From Chloroflexota bacterium (GTDB lineage: Bacteria; Chloroflexota; Anaerolineae; Caldilineales; Caldilineaceae): a stretch of 64,000 nucleotides of DNA. The notes beneath the pieces are model-generated. The model was not told the origin of the DNA. It did no database searches and saw only the letters and a list, made by a program, of their open reading frames with translations. Positions 1 through 8,455 of the stretch are shown piece by piece; positions within the stretch are counted from its first letter, which is position 1, and every line of letters starts with the position of its first letter. The translations under genes and the position numbers were made by a program. The stretch spans positions 1-64,000 of the forward strand of contig BOKO01000010.1 in NCBI GenBank assembly GCA_016861025.1. The letters run 5' to 3'.

Positions 1-127
1 GGAGAGCGGCGCCGAGATGCCTCGACACCGCTCTATCGTCTACGCTCTGCTCTCGCCAGGCTTTGGGCTGCTTTTCCTGCTTCTCCCCCTCATCCCTACC
101 TGCGCCAAAATTCGGGATGACTCATGT

Positions 128-763
128 TTATGATTCCTGCCGCCTTTTTTCTATCGACGCCCTCACCCGTTCCGCAATCGGTGCGGCAAGATGGCGGCGG
201 ATGCTCTCTGCGCTGATCTGTGAATTATAGTGTTCACGGTGCATCTCGCCGATGGTCAGGGTTTCGCCAGTGTAGCGCTCCAGTGTCACGGCGTCACCCG
301 CCCGCACTGCACCCGCTGAGAGCACGCGGCAATAAGCGCCCGGACGCCCCGCCGCCCGGAAGCGTTTGACGAAGCCGGCGTCACCCATGCGCGCGGCCAG
401 CGTTGCGCAGGGAAAGCGCGGCGCCGTCACCTGCAGCGCCACCGCGCCGATATGCAGAATGTCGCCGACATTGAGATCGGCGCTCTCCAGCCCGCTGATC
501 GTCAGATTTTCGCCAAAGGTTCCCGGCGCCAGCTCATAGCCAAGCTGGGCCGACCACCACGCGTAATCCGGCTCGCCGTAAATGTAGACCGCCTGATCGA
601 CGCCGCCGTGATGCTTTGTGTCCACCACCGCATCGCCGACCAGCCCCCACGGCGTAATCTCCACTGCGCCCGCCACCGGCGTCTTGAGAATGCCGGTCAG
701 GTCGGAAAAACCGTTATGCTCGACCACCTGTTCACGACCGATGTTGACGCTGATGAGTTGCAT
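128..763 (-). CDS. MOSC domain protein, YiiM-like
   Basis: The 211-residue product has a MOSC-domain layout: HHGG with a preceding Lys near residues 50-54, FGENL near 83-87, and the conserved Cys in a PRFPCATL context near residue 119. The TKHHGGVDQAVY...W pattern matches the YiiM branch, whose members reduce N-hydroxylated base analogues using molybdenum cofactor (family knowledge). The ATG at 761-763 is chosen over far upstream codons because the domain begins there and a GGGAG Shine-Dalgarno lies about 10 nt upstream. It starts 4 bp after the stop of the GNAT gene, so the two are probably cotranscribed. The substrate cannot be told from sequence. Confidence 0.85.
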   Translation of the reverse strand: MQLISVNIGREQVVEHNGFSDLTGILKTPVAGAVEITPWGLVGDAVVDTKHHGGVDQAVYIYGEPDYAWWSAQLGYELAPGTFGENLTISGLESADLNVGDILHIGAVALQVTAPRFPCATLAARMGDAGFVKRFRAAGRPGAYCRVLSAGAVRAGDAVTLERYTGETLTIGEMHREHYNSQISAESIRRHLAAPIAERVRASIEKRRQES

Positions 764-767
764 AACG

Positions 768-1304
768 TTACCTGCTCCCTTCATACAGATCATATTCGAG
801 ATGAATGTCGTTCGGTTCGAGCGCCAGCAGTTCTGGCTCCGGCGCAGGCGAAAGCACGCAGCCCAGCCCAAGATAGAAATGGATTGTGTGCTCCGACGGC
901 GTGGCTGAGATGTACATGCGTCGTGCGCCGCGTTCACGTGCGACCGCGGCGGCTTGCGCAAACAACTGCCGACCCAGCCCACGGTCGCGATAGCCGTAGC
1001 CGACGTGTAGAAACAGCAGTTGCAGCATGTCGGCAGGTTTGCCGATGAACTTGCTCTCCAGCATGACGACGGCGACCAGCCTGCTCGCGTCAAACAGCCC
1101 GTAGCACCAGCCGCCGCGGTCGTAGCAATCGAGCAGCATCGGTGTGGACTCCGCCGCGTTGGGCGGCCATCCGCGCATGTCGTAATGCTCCGGGCGCAGG
1201 TCCAGCTTGCCGTCGACCAGGTAGTAGATGTTGTCGATCACCTCGCGGCGGTCGATGTCCCAGACGGATGCGACTTCGTTACGCTGCAATGCTCTGCCGA
1301 TCAT
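768..1304 (-). CDS. GNAT family N-acetyltransferase
   Basis: The 178-residue product carries the acetyl-CoA pyrophosphate-binding loop of GNAT enzymes (RDRGLG, about residues 107-112) between the expected beta strand (MLQLLFLHVGYGY) and helix (RQLFAQAAAVA). A C-terminal HTIHFYLGLGC segment is typical of the last GNAT strand. It would transfer acetyl from acetyl-CoA to an amine; the acceptor is unknown. The ATG at 1302-1304 is preferred because a TATAAT lies directly upstream and longer starts add unconserved residues. It is followed closely by the MOSC gene. Confidence 0.8.
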   Translation of the reverse strand: MIGRALQRNEVASVWDIDRREVIDNIYYLVDGKLDLRPEHYDMRGWPPNAAESTPMLLDCYDRGGWCYGLFDASRLVAVVMLESKFIGKPADMLQLLFLHVGYGYRDRGLGRQLFAQAAAVARERGARRMYISATPSEHTIHFYLGLGCVLSPAPEPELLALEPNDIHLEYDLYEGSR

Positions 1305-1310
1305 GCCAGG

Positions 1311-1316
1311 ATTATA
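1311..1316 (-). promoter_or_regulatory. candidate -10 box giving a leaderless GNAT mRNA
   Basis: A perfect TATAAT on the minus strand ends 6 nt before the ATG of the GNAT gene. With the usual 6-7 nt to the start site, transcription would begin at or beside the start codon, so the mRNA would be leaderless. No good -35 hexamer is visible at 16-18 bp. Confidence 0.4.
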
Positions 1317-1324
1317 GCAGAATA

Positions 1325-1409
1325 GAACGCTAATCACGCGGATTTGGCGGATGCACGCGGATTTCAGTTTGATCCGCCAAAATCAGTGATATTCGCGTCA
1401 TCAGCGTTC
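1325..1409. repeat. imperfect inverted repeat (GAACGC...GCGTTC)
   Basis: The left arm starts GAACGCTAATCACGCGGATT and contains TTGGCGGAT. The right arm, read in reverse complement, starts GAACGCTGATGACGCGAAT and ends TTTTGGCGGAT. The arms flank a short centre, so the 85-bp unit could fold into a long stem. It sits between the divergent GNAT and translin genes. Its composition resembles dispersed intergenic palindromes rather than a gene; no open frame of note lies inside. Confidence 0.6.
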
Positions 1410-1483
1410 AATTTTCAGCTGGCTGAGCAGACAGACTGCATCTTGTTCGATTCGGCAAGTTTCGGGCGCTATCGCTTGTTTTG

Positions 1484-1489
1484 TATAAT
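1484..1489 (+). promoter_or_regulatory. candidate -10 box for the translin operon
   Basis: TATAAT lies 51 nt upstream of the translin-gene ATG, just after the inverted repeat. The hexamer 17 bp upstream (TTCGGG) is a poor -35, so the assignment is weak. Confidence 0.35.
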
Positions 1490-1540
1490 GGCTGGCGGCG
1501 GAGGGAAAGCCGTGAACTGAGCGAAGCAAAGGATGTTCCC

Positions 1541-2266
1541 ATGGCAGCTACACTGACCGACATTGTCGAAACAATCCGTAACGAACTAACAACGCTCAAC
1601 GACCTGCGCGATGCCACGCTGGCGCGCAGCCGCTCGCTCACGCGCTCGTGCGCACACGGCATCCGCGCCATCCACCGCCACGAGTGGGAGGAGACCGACG
1701 CGCTGCTCGCTCAGGCGCGCACAGAGGCGAAGGCAATGGTCGAAGCCATTGCCGAACATCCGATGCTCTACCACACCGGCTACACGCAGGACGCGCTCAA
1801 GGAGCTGGTCGAGGCGCACCTGGTCAACGCTGTCTCGCGCCGGCTGCCATTGCCGACGCCCGCCGAGCTCTACGTCACTGGCCCGACCTATCTGCGTGGG
1901 ATGAGCGAAGCCGCCACAGAGATGCGCCGTTTTGTGCTCGACCTGATGCGCCGCGGCCAGGTGCTGGAAGCCGAACAATATCTGGAATTCATGGACGAGG
2001 TTTACAGCCACCTGGTCACCGTCGATTTTCCCGACGCCGTCACCGATGGGCTGCGCCGCCACACCGACGTGCTGCGCGGTGTGCTCGAACGCACGCGCGG
2101 CGACCTGACCATGGCGATCCGCCAAGATCAGATGCGCGACGCGCTGCTCGGTTTCGAGCGCAACCTCGACCGTTATCTCGGCACCAACTTCGCCGCCACC
2201 GACATTGCCGTCACGGGTCAAGGTCTCCACGACGAGCTGGGCGAGGAGAGTCAGGAGCAACGATGA
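1541..2266 (+). CDS. translin family protein
   Basis: The 241-residue, almost entirely helical product resembles translin. An N-terminal helix contains DIVETIRNELTTLNDLRDATL. A central segment GPTYLRGMSEAATEMRR corresponds to the YLxGxxxxASEL region of eukaryotic translin. The C-terminal stretch VDFPDAVTDGLRRHTDVLRG matches the nucleic-acid-contacting end of the family. Translins bind single-stranded RNA or DNA as ring-shaped oligomers; prokaryotic members are poorly characterised. The ATG at 1541 is chosen because upstream codons in the same frame encode unconserved sequence. The stop overlaps the next start by ATGA, making it the first gene of a four-gene operon. Confidence 0.75.
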   Translation: MAATLTDIVETIRNELTTLNDLRDATLARSRSLTRSCAHGIRAIHRHEWEETDALLAQARTEAKAMVEAIAEHPMLYHTGYTQDALKELVEAHLVNAVSRRLPLPTPAELYVTGPTYLRGMSEAATEMRRFVLDLMRRGQVLEAEQYLEFMDEVYSHLVTVDFPDAVTDGLRRHTDVLRGVLERTRGDLTMAIRQDQMRDALLGFERNLDRYLGTNFAATDIAVTGQGLHDELGEESQEQR

Positions 2267-2517
2267 GCAAGGATCGTCCGCTGGTGCGCGCCAGCGACAT
2301 CGGCTTGTGGGCGTACTGCCATCGCGCCTGGTGGCTGGCTCAGGTCAAAGGCGCGGCGCACGAAAACCCACAAATTCTCACTCGCGGCGCCGACGCGCAC
2401 AGTGCGCACGGTGCACGCGCACTGCGCGCTCAGCAAATTCAACGCATCGGGCTGTGGCTGCTGCTGATCGCCGTGGCAGTGTTAGTCGCGGCGCTGCTCA
2501 TGCGCCTGTTTTGGTGA
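2263..2517 (+). CDS. small membrane protein with Cas4-like N-terminus
   Basis: The 84-residue product begins with a motif seen at the N-terminus of Cas4/PD-(D/E)XK proteins (SDIGLWAYCHRAWWL, then a short loop and an HSAHG segment). It lacks the nuclease core and the three C-terminal Fe-S cysteines. It ends in one transmembrane helix (residues about 62-82). It overlaps the translin gene by 4 bp and precedes the helical-repeat gene by 12 bp. No CRISPR genes are nearby, so a CRISPR role is not supported. It could be a reduced Cas4 relative acting as a membrane tether; function unknown. Confidence 0.65.
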   Translation: MSKDRPLVRASDIGLWAYCHRAWWLAQVKGAAHENPQILTRGADAHSAHGARALRAQQIQRIGLWLLLIAVAVLVAALLMRLFW

Positions 2518-2529
2518 ACCGAACCATCC

Positions 2530-4491
2530 ATGACGACATTGCTCGAACCGCCGCCTGTGCGGATGCAATCCGACAATCCGACGCCACGCATCGAGCGCAG
2601 CGCGCTGGTGCAGCGCAGCCTGGAGCTGCTGCTCGCCGCCGAAAGCCGCACCCAGGAAGATGGGCTGCAGATCGAGGAGCGTGCAGTCTATCGCCCCGAT
2701 TCGTGGCTGATCCAGAAATGTTGGGAAGCGCTGGCAGATGCGGGTGCGGCGCAGGAAACGCTGACCGTCGCCCGCATCGCTGCATTGCGACAGCCGTTGA
2801 CGCTTGTGCAGGCGCTGCACCGACTGTCGCGGCAGATCGACCGCAAGTTCGGTCTCGCCAATGTGATCCGGCAGGAGCTGGCGCACGCACAGCCCCAGAT
2901 CATGGCGGACACTGCGCCGCGCGAGGATACGACCGCACGCGACCGCCTGCTTTACGCCGCAGCGACCGCCGCCGCCATCGGTGAGCCGCAGCAGGCGTTC
3001 ACTTTTCTTGAGCGGCTCGATCAGTTCACAGCGCCGTGGGAGCGTGCGATCGTCACGCCGGAACAGCGCCAACTGCTGGCGGAGACGGTGGTGCGGCTTG
3101 GTTTGCATCCGTTGACCATGACGTTGATCAGCAGCGCGCTGCGCCGTTATGACGATGCCGGCGCGCAGTTCGTGCTCACCGTGACGAGCGCCGCCAGCGA
3201 CCATCTCCGTCGCCAGCCGTCCCCGCGCATGGCGCGGTTGCTGGCGTTGGGCGTCGATGCGTTTCGCAACGCCACTCTGACCAGCCTGCACTCGCGGCGG
3301 TTGACGGCGGTGGCGCTGGCGCAGGCCGGCGCCGTCGATGAGGTGTTGGCGCAGTTGACCGCCATCGCCAACATCCAGGCTGCGCGGCGTGAGAGCGGAT
3401 TGTCGCTGCGCAAAGGCGACCAGAATCTGTTGCGCCAGGTTAAACGCCCCACCGCCGACGCCGACATCGACTTCCAGGTCTACACGATGCAAGAGGCGGT
3501 GAGGGCGCTGCCGGTGCGTCAGACGCCGCGCGAGCAGCGCATCGAACTGGCGGATCGGCTGGCGGTGCTCGGCGCCAAAAGCGACGGCTGGACCGCCGCC
3601 GGCGCAGCTTCAACGTTGATTGAGCTGGGTGCGGTCAAGTATGCAGTGGAGGTCGTCGAGTCGATCCCGGCAAACGACCCCACCAAAGCCGAAGGCTACA
3701 TCGGGCTGGTGCGTGGTCTGCTGGAAATCGAGGAGCCGGCATTGGCGCGAGAGCAGATCGCCAAAGGGCTGGAATGGGTGCGCACTTATCCGGGACGCAA
3801 CCCGGCGCGTGCGCTGATTTGGGGGCTGGCGAATGTGTTTTTGGAGCGCAAGGAGCCAGCCCAGGCGTTGGCGGTGCTCGATGCGTGGGCGGAGCCGACC
3901 GGTTTCTGGCGCAGTGTACGCGACCTGTTCGGACGCAAGCTGACCGACGATGATCTGCGCAACAACGGGCTGCGCCTGCGTGCGCTCTTGCAGCAAGATG
4001 TGCAGTCACCCAAAGCCGTGCAACAGCAGGTCAATCTTCTGCTCACGTGGGCGCCGCGGCTGCTCGACGGCGAGGCGCTGGTCAACTTTCTCACCGACCA
4101 CGTGCTGACGCCGCTGCTGGAAGCCGGACGCGTGCAGCAGGCATTGGCGACGCTCCCGCTCTTTCAGCAGGCGGTGATGGCGGGCAGCGGCGAGAAACAT
4201 GCCAGCCGCCTGGCAAACCTGACGCGGTTGCTCGTCGCCGAACTGACGCCCGCCTTACAAGAGTCACACAGCGCCGGCGGCAACGGTCACGGCGACCCGG
4301 CGACGATGCGGGCGGCGTTGGAAGACTTTCTCAGGGGCGTCTGGCAGGCAGACAGCCGGCGCGGTCTCTGGCAGACGGTGCATGGCATCGAGGGGACGTT
4401 GCCGCTGTTGATTGCGTTGGATGGGCCTGGCGCTATCGTGTCACTGGCGCGCGGCGTCGAACAGGCTGGGGCGCGCTGGAGTGCGTCATGA
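2530..4491 (+). CDS. helical-repeat (TPR-like) protein
   Basis: The 653-residue soluble product lacks signal peptide and membrane segments. Regular amphipathic helices and recurring A-x-x-L-A-x-L-G type spacing (for example around residues 350-480, ELGAVKYAVEVVESI and GLLEIEEPALAREQIAKGL) indicate a tetratricopeptide-like solenoid. I recognise no catalytic motif. It sits in the translin operon and overlaps the TMEM175 gene by ATGA, which suggests coordinated expression. A scaffold role is the most that can be inferred. Confidence 0.7.
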   Translation: MTTLLEPPPVRMQSDNPTPRIERSALVQRSLELLLAAESRTQEDGLQIEERAVYRPDSWLIQKCWEALADAGAAQETLTVARIAALRQPLTLVQALHRLSRQIDRKFGLANVIRQELAHAQPQIMADTAPREDTTARDRLLYAAATAAAIGEPQQAFTFLERLDQFTAPWERAIVTPEQRQLLAETVVRLGLHPLTMTLISSALRRYDDAGAQFVLTVTSAASDHLRRQPSPRMARLLALGVDAFRNATLTSLHSRRLTAVALAQAGAVDEVLAQLTAIANIQAARRESGLSLRKGDQNLLRQVKRPTADADIDFQVYTMQEAVRALPVRQTPREQRIELADRLAVLGAKSDGWTAAGAASTLIELGAVKYAVEVVESIPANDPTKAEGYIGLVRGLLEIEEPALAREQIAKGLEWVRTYPGRNPARALIWGLANVFLERKEPAQALAVLDAWAEPTGFWRSVRDLFGRKLTDDDLRNNGLRLRALLQQDVQSPKAVQQQVNLLLTWAPRLLDGEALVNFLTDHVLTPLLEAGRVQQALATLPLFQQAVMAGSGEKHASRLANLTRLLVAELTPALQESHSAGGNGHGDPATMRAALEDFLRGVWQADSRRGLWQTVHGIEGTLPLLIALDGPGAIVSLARGVEQAGARWSAS

Positions 4492-5132
4492 GCAACAAAT
4501 CGAAACACGTTCCCGTCACATCAACTACACCGTCCGAAGCAGCATTACAGTTGGGATTGGATCGGCTGGTCTTCTTCAGCGACGCCGTCTTTGCGATTGC
4601 GATCACGTTGCTGGCGCTGGAAATCCGTCTGCCCGCCGGCGACTTCAGCGATGATGCCGCGCTTTGGCAGGCGCTGCTCTCAATGACCGACGCCTATCTC
4701 GCCTTCGCCATCAGCTTCTGGGTGATCGCCTCGTTCTGGCTTGGGCATCACCGCATGTTTCTCCAGATCAGGCGCTATGATGAGCGGCTGCTCTTTCTCA
4801 ATTTCCTGCTGCTGATGTTGATCGCCGTCGTCCCGTTTCCAACCACGCTGATCAGCGAATACGGCAACCGCACAGCTGTGATCGTCTACGCTTCATTCAT
4901 GGTGGCAATCGGCTTGACGATGACCGCAATCATCGTCTACGCCTCCGGGCCAGGCAAACTCACCGACGCGTCGCAGCCGATATCGATGTCGTGGCGGCAG
5001 CGCGGCCTCACCCGCTCGCTGGCGGTTGCATTGGTCTTTGGCTTATCGATTGGGATTGCGTTTATCGATCCCGACTGGGCTATGTACAGCTGGCTGATGT
5101 TGATCCCGCTCTCAATTTGGAGACGACGTCAG

Positions 5133-5144
<12 letters not shown>
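4488..5144 (+). CDS. TMEM175-type potassium channel
   Basis: The 218-residue membrane protein has six predicted hydrophobic segments and the family signature RxxxFSD (Arg26, Phe30, Ser31, Asp32) at the start of the first helix, followed by AVFAIAITLLALEI. Bacterial TMEM175 proteins carry one six-helix repeat and form tetrameric K+-selective channels; the length fits. The ATG overlaps the upstream stop by 4 bp. Its 3' end overlaps the convergent meaB gene by 12 bp. Confidence 0.85.
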
Positions 5145-6167
<1,023 letters not shown>

Positions 6168-6572
6168 TTAGGCAGGCACCCGGACGTGGCTGGTGATGAA
6201 GTTGACGTATTCTTCGCTCGACGTGCCTGGACCAAAGACGCCGTCGATGCCCGCCGCCTTGAGCTTCTCGACATCTTCGTCGGGGATGATGCCGCCGACG
6301 ACGACCAACACATTGTCCTGTCCCTGGGCGCGCAGCAACTCGACGACTTTGGGGCACAGCGTCATGTGCGCACCGCTGAGGATGCTCAGCCCCACGACAT
6401 CGACATCTTCCTGCAGCGCAGCTTCAGCGATCATCTGCGGCGTCTGGCGGATGCCGGTGTAGATCACCTCGAAACCGGCGTCGCGCAACATGCGCGCCAC
6501 CACCTTGGCGCCCCGGTCATGGCCGTCCAACCCAGGCTTTGCCACCAACACACGGATTTTGCGTTCGCTCAT
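6168..6572 (-). CDS. cobalamin-binding subunit of methylmalonyl-CoA mutase type
   Basis: The 134-residue product is a stand-alone B12-binding domain. It has the DxHxxG lower-ligand motif (Asp16-Gly-His18-Asp-Arg-Gly21), the SxL loop (GLSILSGAH) and the GG motif (VVVGGIIPDED). It matches the C-terminal domain of methylmalonyl-CoA mutases, here encoded separately from the TIM-barrel subunit. The ATG at 6570-6572 follows a GGAG Shine-Dalgarno; an in-frame upstream extension is unconserved. Coupling to meaB supports a role in propionate or methylmalonyl-CoA metabolism. An isobutyryl-CoA-type mutase partner is also possible. Confidence 0.9.
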   Translation of the reverse strand: MSERKIRVLVAKPGLDGHDRGAKVVARMLRDAGFEVIYTGIRQTPQMIAEAALQEDVDVVGLSILSGAHMTLCPKVVELLRAQGQDNVLVVVGGIIPDEDVEKLKAAGIDGVFGPGTSSEEYVNFITSHVRVPA

Positions 6573-6888
6573 CACTCCACTCCTCGACACTACTCGACAG
6601 GCAAAGAAATCGGCGCAGAACAACGTTCTGTAGTGTATCATGAACACGAATCTACAACCACCTCCGCGCGTGCAGGTTGCCGCCTGGTTAGTTGACCAGG
6701 AGGTCATCGTCATGGCCAGGGAAGCCGACGATTTATGCAGTAGGTCATCGTCTCCAGCGTAACGAGGCGTCATGCCACACCGCGGCGGCAGTCTGCGATG
6801 ATCTCGCCAAGATTAAATTATACACTTTGCTCCAAATGCGCGCTTCGCGTAAAGCGCGTCGCCTCTGGTACAATCATGCGTTATATGT
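6573..6888. other. divergent intergenic region with a GC hairpin
   Basis: About 316 bp separate the divergent B12-binding and CBM21 genes, and no credible gene is visible. Near the right end, CGCGCTT (6839-6845) and AAGCGCG (6852-6858) form a 7-bp stem. A TACAAT (6869-6874) could be a -10 for the rightward gene but lacks a convincing -35. Confidence 0.5.
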
Positions 6889-8427
6889 TTGAGCATCGCC
6901 TCCGCCAGGCGGATAGAAAGCGGACAATTGCCTGTGATTGAGTTGGTCTACGCATCGAACATCATTTCTCGCCGCCAGCGCGCGCCCGTGCAACGGCTGA
7001 CCTTTGTGGTGCTGGTCGACAACCAGGCGTATGACAAGCGCGTCGAGGTGCGGTGGCGCGGCGAGGAGGGCGATTGGCAGACGCTGGCGGCGAAGTATAC
7101 AGCAGCGGCTGGGGGCAACCGCGAGTTTTGGCGCGCCGAGATCGAGCTGACGCTCACCGATACGCGCTCGCTGGCGGGCAACGTGCAATTTGCACTGCAC
7201 ACCAGCCAACATGGGCGTGACGTCTGGAACAACAACGGCGGGCGCAACTACACGATCGAGGCTGACGCTGGCGTACTGGTCGGCGCAAATCATCCGGTGG
7301 CGCATCTCGAATTCAACCCGCATATCGAGCCAAAACAACGCATCCTGCCGATCAGCGTGGCGGTGCATGGCCGCGCCACCCACGTGACGGTGGAATGGAG
7401 CGCCGATGGTTGGAAAACCAGACACCGCACGCGCTGCTCCTTGTCGCGCCGGCACTGGGATCAGACCGAGCTGAGCAACGCGCGCAACCCGAACCAGTAT
7501 GCGGTCGGCGTGTGGACAGCGCGGCTGCGCATCCGCGATGCCTTCCGCGTCGAATATGCAATTGTGGCAGAAGTCGATGGTCGGCAGCAGTGGGACAACT
7601 GCGGCGGTCGCAACTATATCGCCAGGCGCGAAAACTTCAAGGTGTTGATTCTCAACTTGCACTGTTATCAGGAAAAGGATCAGTTCGCCAAATTGGCGAC
7701 GATTGCACGTGCGATCCAGGAATTGAGGGTCGATGTTGTCTGCCTTCAGGAGGTCGCCGAGCACTGGAACGACGGCGCCGGCGATTGGGCGTCCAACACA
7801 GCGCGCATCATTTACGAACAATTGCCGCAGCCTTTCTACCTGACAACGGATTGGTCGCACCGCGGCTTCGACCGCTATCGTGAAGGCGTCGCCATTCTCA
7901 GCCGCTATCCGTTCTTGCGCACCGAGGCGCGCTATGTTTCGCTCAGCCATGATGTCTACGACATTCACAGCCGCAAGGTGTTGATGGGGCAGATCAGCGC
8001 GCCCGGCTTTGGGATCGTAAATCTCTTTTCAGCGCATCTGAGTTGGTGGGAAAATGGTTTTCGCACCCAATTCGAGGCGTTGCGCGCATGGGCGGATCGC
8101 CGCCATACACGCGTCGTAACGGCCACCCTGCTTTGTGGCGATTTTAATGTAAAGGCAGGCTCCGAAGGCTACGCTCATATTGTCGACAAGAGCGATTATG
8201 AGGATCAATTTCTCAAAGCGACGAACCGTGAAACATTTGACGCGGTGTTTCGACGGCGCGCCAAACAATGGCAGTCGCAGCTGGCAAACGACGGGCGCAT
8301 TGATTTTATTTTGATGAAGCGCGGCAGCAAGTTGCGCCCGGTTGCAGCGCAGCGCGTCTTCACCGGCGAAAGTTACGGGCCGGTTTCTGACCACGAAGGC
8401 TTTTTGGTGGAGTTTGAACCGCTTTGA
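6889..8427 (+). CDS. double CBM21 module fused to endonuclease/exonuclease/phosphatase domain
   Basis: The 512-residue cytoplasmic protein (no signal peptide) has two N-terminal CBM21-like modules. The first, about residues 35-125, ends in WNNNGGRNY; the second, about 145-245, ends in WDNCGGRNY. This is the hallmark of the glycogen/starch-binding modules of PP1 regulatory subunits. From about residue 250 a complete EEP domain follows, with N/H (LNLHCY), Glu (CLQEV), the FSAHL strand, the GDFN metal site, DGRIDFI and the terminal SDH. All catalytic residues appear intact. The TTG at 6889 is the farthest start; GTG at 6934 is also possible. The PLD gene follows 28 bp downstream. A carbohydrate-targeted phosphoesterase is inferred; nuclease or lipase activity remains possible. 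Confidence 0.8.
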   Translation: MSIASARRIESGQLPVIELVYASNIISRRQRAPVQRLTFVVLVDNQAYDKRVEVRWRGEEGDWQTLAAKYTAAAGGNREFWRAEIELTLTDTRSLAGNVQFALHTSQHGRDVWNNNGGRNYTIEADAGVLVGANHPVAHLEFNPHIEPKQRILPISVAVHGRATHVTVEWSADGWKTRHRTRCSLSRRHWDQTELSNARNPNQYAVGVWTARLRIRDAFRVEYAIVAEVDGRQQWDNCGGRNYIARRENFKVLILNLHCYQEKDQFAKLATIARAIQELRVDVVCLQEVAEHWNDGAGDWASNTARIIYEQLPQPFYLTTDWSHRGFDRYREGVAILSRYPFLRTEARYVSLSHDVYDIHSRKVLMGQISAPGFGIVNLFSAHLSWWENGFRTQFEALRAWADRRHTRVVTATLLCGDFNVKAGSEGYAHIVDKSDYEDQFLKATNRETFDAVFRRRAKQWQSQLANDGRIDFILMKRGSKLRPVAAQRVFTGESYGPVSDHEGFLVEFEPL

Positions 8428-8455
8428 TGATGCGCGTTCAAAACAATTGTGAGAC

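Noticed and set aside
1..127. Possible tail of an upstream plus-strand gene at the left edge
   Set aside because: Several frames stay open for a few dozen codons but none shows a recognisable sequence, and the start is outside the window.
452..1333. Plus-strand open frames opposite the MOSC and GNAT genes
   Set aside because: They run antisense to genes with clear domain motifs and have Arg/His/Pro-rich composition typical of shadow frames in GC-rich DNA.
2263..2517. CRISPR-associated function for the Cas4-like peptide
   Set aside because: No repeats, cas1/cas2 or effector genes are nearby, and the nuclease and Fe-S residues are missing.
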